Below are positions 62,664 through 64,000 of a stretch of DNA of 64,000 nucleotides, piece by piece. Position numbers and translations under genes: made by a program. The stretch is from Zobellia uliginosa (GTDB lineage Bacteria; Bacteroidota; Bacteroidia; Flavobacteriales; Flavobacteriaceae), in NCBI RefSeq assembly GCF_900156625.1, contig NZ_FTOB01000003.1, positions 248,001-312,000 of the forward strand, written 5' to 3'. The stretch's first letter is position 1. The number at the start of each line of letters is the position of its first letter. Below the pieces are notes generated by a model. The model was not told the origin of the DNA. It saw only the letters and a list, made by a program, of their open reading frames with translations, and did not search any database.

Positions 62664-64000
62664 ATGTTCAGATTAACAAATTATATCGTTTTTTCTTTAG
62701 CAATAATGCTATTTTCATGCGGAGGGCCTGATCTTCCTGAAGATGTAGAAGTTGCCCTTGAAAAGCTTCCGAAGAATATTGATTTCAACCAACATGTGAA
62801 ACCGATCCTTTCGGACAAATGCTTTTTGTGCCATGGTCCCGACAAGGGAAAAATCAAGGGAGGCTTGCAGTTGCACGATCCTGAGTTGGCCTATGCCGAA
62901 TCTACGAATACACCTGGGCTTTTTTCCATTGTACCCGGTAAACCGGGGAAAAGTGAGGTGGTAAGGCGTATTTTGACCGAAGATCCCGATTTGATTATGC
63001 CAGAGCTGTCATCGCATTTGTCCTTGACCGCATATGAGAAGGCTATGTTGATAAGATGGATAGATGAAGGTGCCGAGTACAAAGATCATTGGGCCTTTCT
63101 TAAGCCTGAGGTAAATGAAATACCCAAAGTGACCAAAACCGACTTTGTCCGTAATCCTATCGATAATTTCGTTCTGGCCACTTTAGAAGAAAAAAATATT
63201 TCCCCATCAAAACGGGCCGATAAGGAGGTTTTGTTGAGAAGGGCTTCCTTAGACCTGACAGGATTGCCACCTACTATAGAAGAAATAGAGGCTTTTATGA
63301 AGGATAGTTCCCCCGATGCCTTTGAAAAACAGATAGACCGCTTGTTGGCCTCTCCGCATTATGGGGAGAAAATGACCTTGGATTGGATGGATGTTGCCCG
63401 TTACGCCGATACCCATGGGTACAGTAACGATAGATATAGGGATACTTCCCCGTGGAGGGATTGGGTCATAAAGGCGTTCAATTCAAATATGCCTTATGAT
63501 GAGTTTTTGACTTGGCAAATTGCTGGGGACCTTTTTCCGAATGCTACAAGGGAACAAAGGTTGGCGACTACCTTCAATAGATTGCATCCCCAAAACTTGG
63601 AAGGGGGAATCATCGATGAGGAGTTTAGGTCGGAATATGTGGCCGATAGAACGGCAACGGTCAGTCAGGGGGTGTTAGGACTGTCTTATGCTTGTGCCAA
63701 ATGCCATGATCACAAATATGACCCTATTTCCCAAAGGGACTATTTTGAAATGTACAGTTTTTTCAACAATGTTGATGAAACAGGGCTAATACCTTGGGAT
63801 TTGGCGACTCCGGTTCCGGCTATGTTATTGCCTACCAAAGAACAGGAAGGTGTACTGGCCTATTTAGAGAAAATTGTAGAAGAATCGGAAGAGAAGGTCG
63901 ATAGTACCGTCAAGACCGAGAGCGATAAGTTCAAAGACTGGTTGGCGAGCAATGCCTTTCAAAAGATTCCGGTGCAGAACCGACCCAAGGGATTGATCGC
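62664..64000 (+). CDS. planctomycete-type cytochrome / DUF1549-DUF1553 lipoprotein (partial)
   Basis: The gene starts at ATG 62664 and is open to the window end (more than 445 codons seen; family proteins are about 700-1100 aa). A lipoprotein signal (VFSLAIMLFSC, Cys19) is followed by a PSD1/PSCyt1-type cytochrome domain with CFLCH at residues 53-57. A DUF1549 domain comes next (LLRRASLDLTGLPPTIEEIE, LASPHYGEKMTLDWMDVARY, SPWRDWVIKAFNSNMPYDEF), with a second CxxCH (CAKCH, 344-348) in CAKCHDHKYDPISQRDYFEM. DUF1553 should lie beyond the window. These proteins occur with sulfatases and Gfo/Idh oxidoreductases in Planctomycetes and marine Bacteroidota. Their reaction is unknown, probably electron transfer coupled to sugar oxidation. 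Confidence 0.88.
   Translation, partial: MFRLTNYIVFSLAIMLFSCGGPDLPEDVEVALEKLPKNIDFNQHVKPILSDKCFLCHGPDKGKIKGGLQLHDPELAYAESTNTPGLFSIVPGKPGKSEVVRRILTEDPDLIMPELSSHLSLTAYEKAMLIRWIDEGAEYKDHWAFLKPEVNEIPKVTKTDFVRNPIDNFVLATLEEKNISPSKRADKEVLLRRASLDLTGLPPTIEEIEAFMKDSSPDAFEKQIDRLLASPHYGEKMTLDWMDVARYADTHGYSNDRYRDTSPWRDWVIKAFNSNMPYDEFLTWQIAGDLFPNATREQRLATTFNRLHPQNLEGGIIDEEFRSEYVADRTATVSQGVLGLSYACAKCHDHKYDPISQRDYFEMYSFFNNVDETGLIPWDLATPVPAMLLPTKEQEGVLAYLEKIVEESEEKVDSTVKTESDKFKDWLASNAFQKIPVQNRPKGLI

Overview
The window reads as a chromosomal segment of a marine flavobacterium (Bacteroidota, Flavobacteriaceae, Zobellia/Maribacter-like). The genus is an inference. The support is a SusC/SusD pair with a hybrid two-component regulator, a sulfatase and uronic-acid catabolism, many lipoproteins with short acidic tails after the Cys, few Shine-Dalgarno sequences, and promoters of the Bacteroidota form TTG-N19-23-TAnnTTTG. 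Clear promoters of this kind lie upstream of the SRP RNA, the ABC-F gene and a di-haem cytochrome gene.

Layout. 1-8.3 kb is mostly minus-strand: two small unknown genes, a NarL-type response regulator with its TPR histidine kinase, a 54-residue lipoprotein, a LytTR regulator with a degenerate receiver, and a three-gene unit (glutaminyl cyclase, thioesterase, beta-helix lipoprotein). 8.4-36.9 kb is mainly housekeeping: SRP RNA, an SDR, a small transaldolase, two TlpA-like lipoproteins, an ABC-F ATPase, a fasciclin protein, pheT, leuB and leuA, a DMT exporter, a di-haem peroxidase-like cytochrome, panB-rluA-DUF4252, a secreted Gfo/Idh/MocA oxidoreductase divergent from a DUF1080 protein, a NUC1 nuclease, a DUF3050 protein, an SMR exporter with a Crp-like regulator, and L-serine dehydratase. 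37.2-41.4 kb holds dnaK, two small secreted proteins and a Bax-inhibitor-1 protein.

41.7-64 kb is the accessory, glycan-related part. kdgK-eda (plus) and uxuB-uxuA (minus) converge 3 nt apart and together encode the route D-fructuronate to D-mannonate to KDG to KDPG to pyruvate plus glyceraldehyde-3-phosphate. Beside them is a polysaccharide-utilisation-type locus: SusC, SusD, a VCBS/ASPIC surface lipoprotein split by a frameshift at a run of seven G, a hybrid two-component system (HTCS), a sulfatase and a second exported Gfo/Idh/MocA oxidoreductase. A convergent AraC regulator follows, then a planctomycete-type cytochrome/DUF1549/DUF1553 protein that runs off the window. No glycoside hydrolase or polysaccharide lyase is visible. 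This suggests that desulfation plus oxidation-based (non-hydrolytic) sugar cleavage may be the chemistry of the locus, or that the hydrolases lie elsewhere.

Points most worth following up: the G7 frameshift; repeated CATTTGT heptamers at the SusC promoter (two of them 21 bp apart); paired 10-bp repeats 21 bp apart upstream of the pseudo-receiver LytTR gene; a 25-bp near-perfect palindrome before the DUF3050 gene; an inverted repeat overlapping a probable leuA promoter; and the ABC-F protein, in which only one composite ATP site looks intact. No CRISPR array, insertion sequence, prophage, tRNA or 16S/23S rRNA was found.
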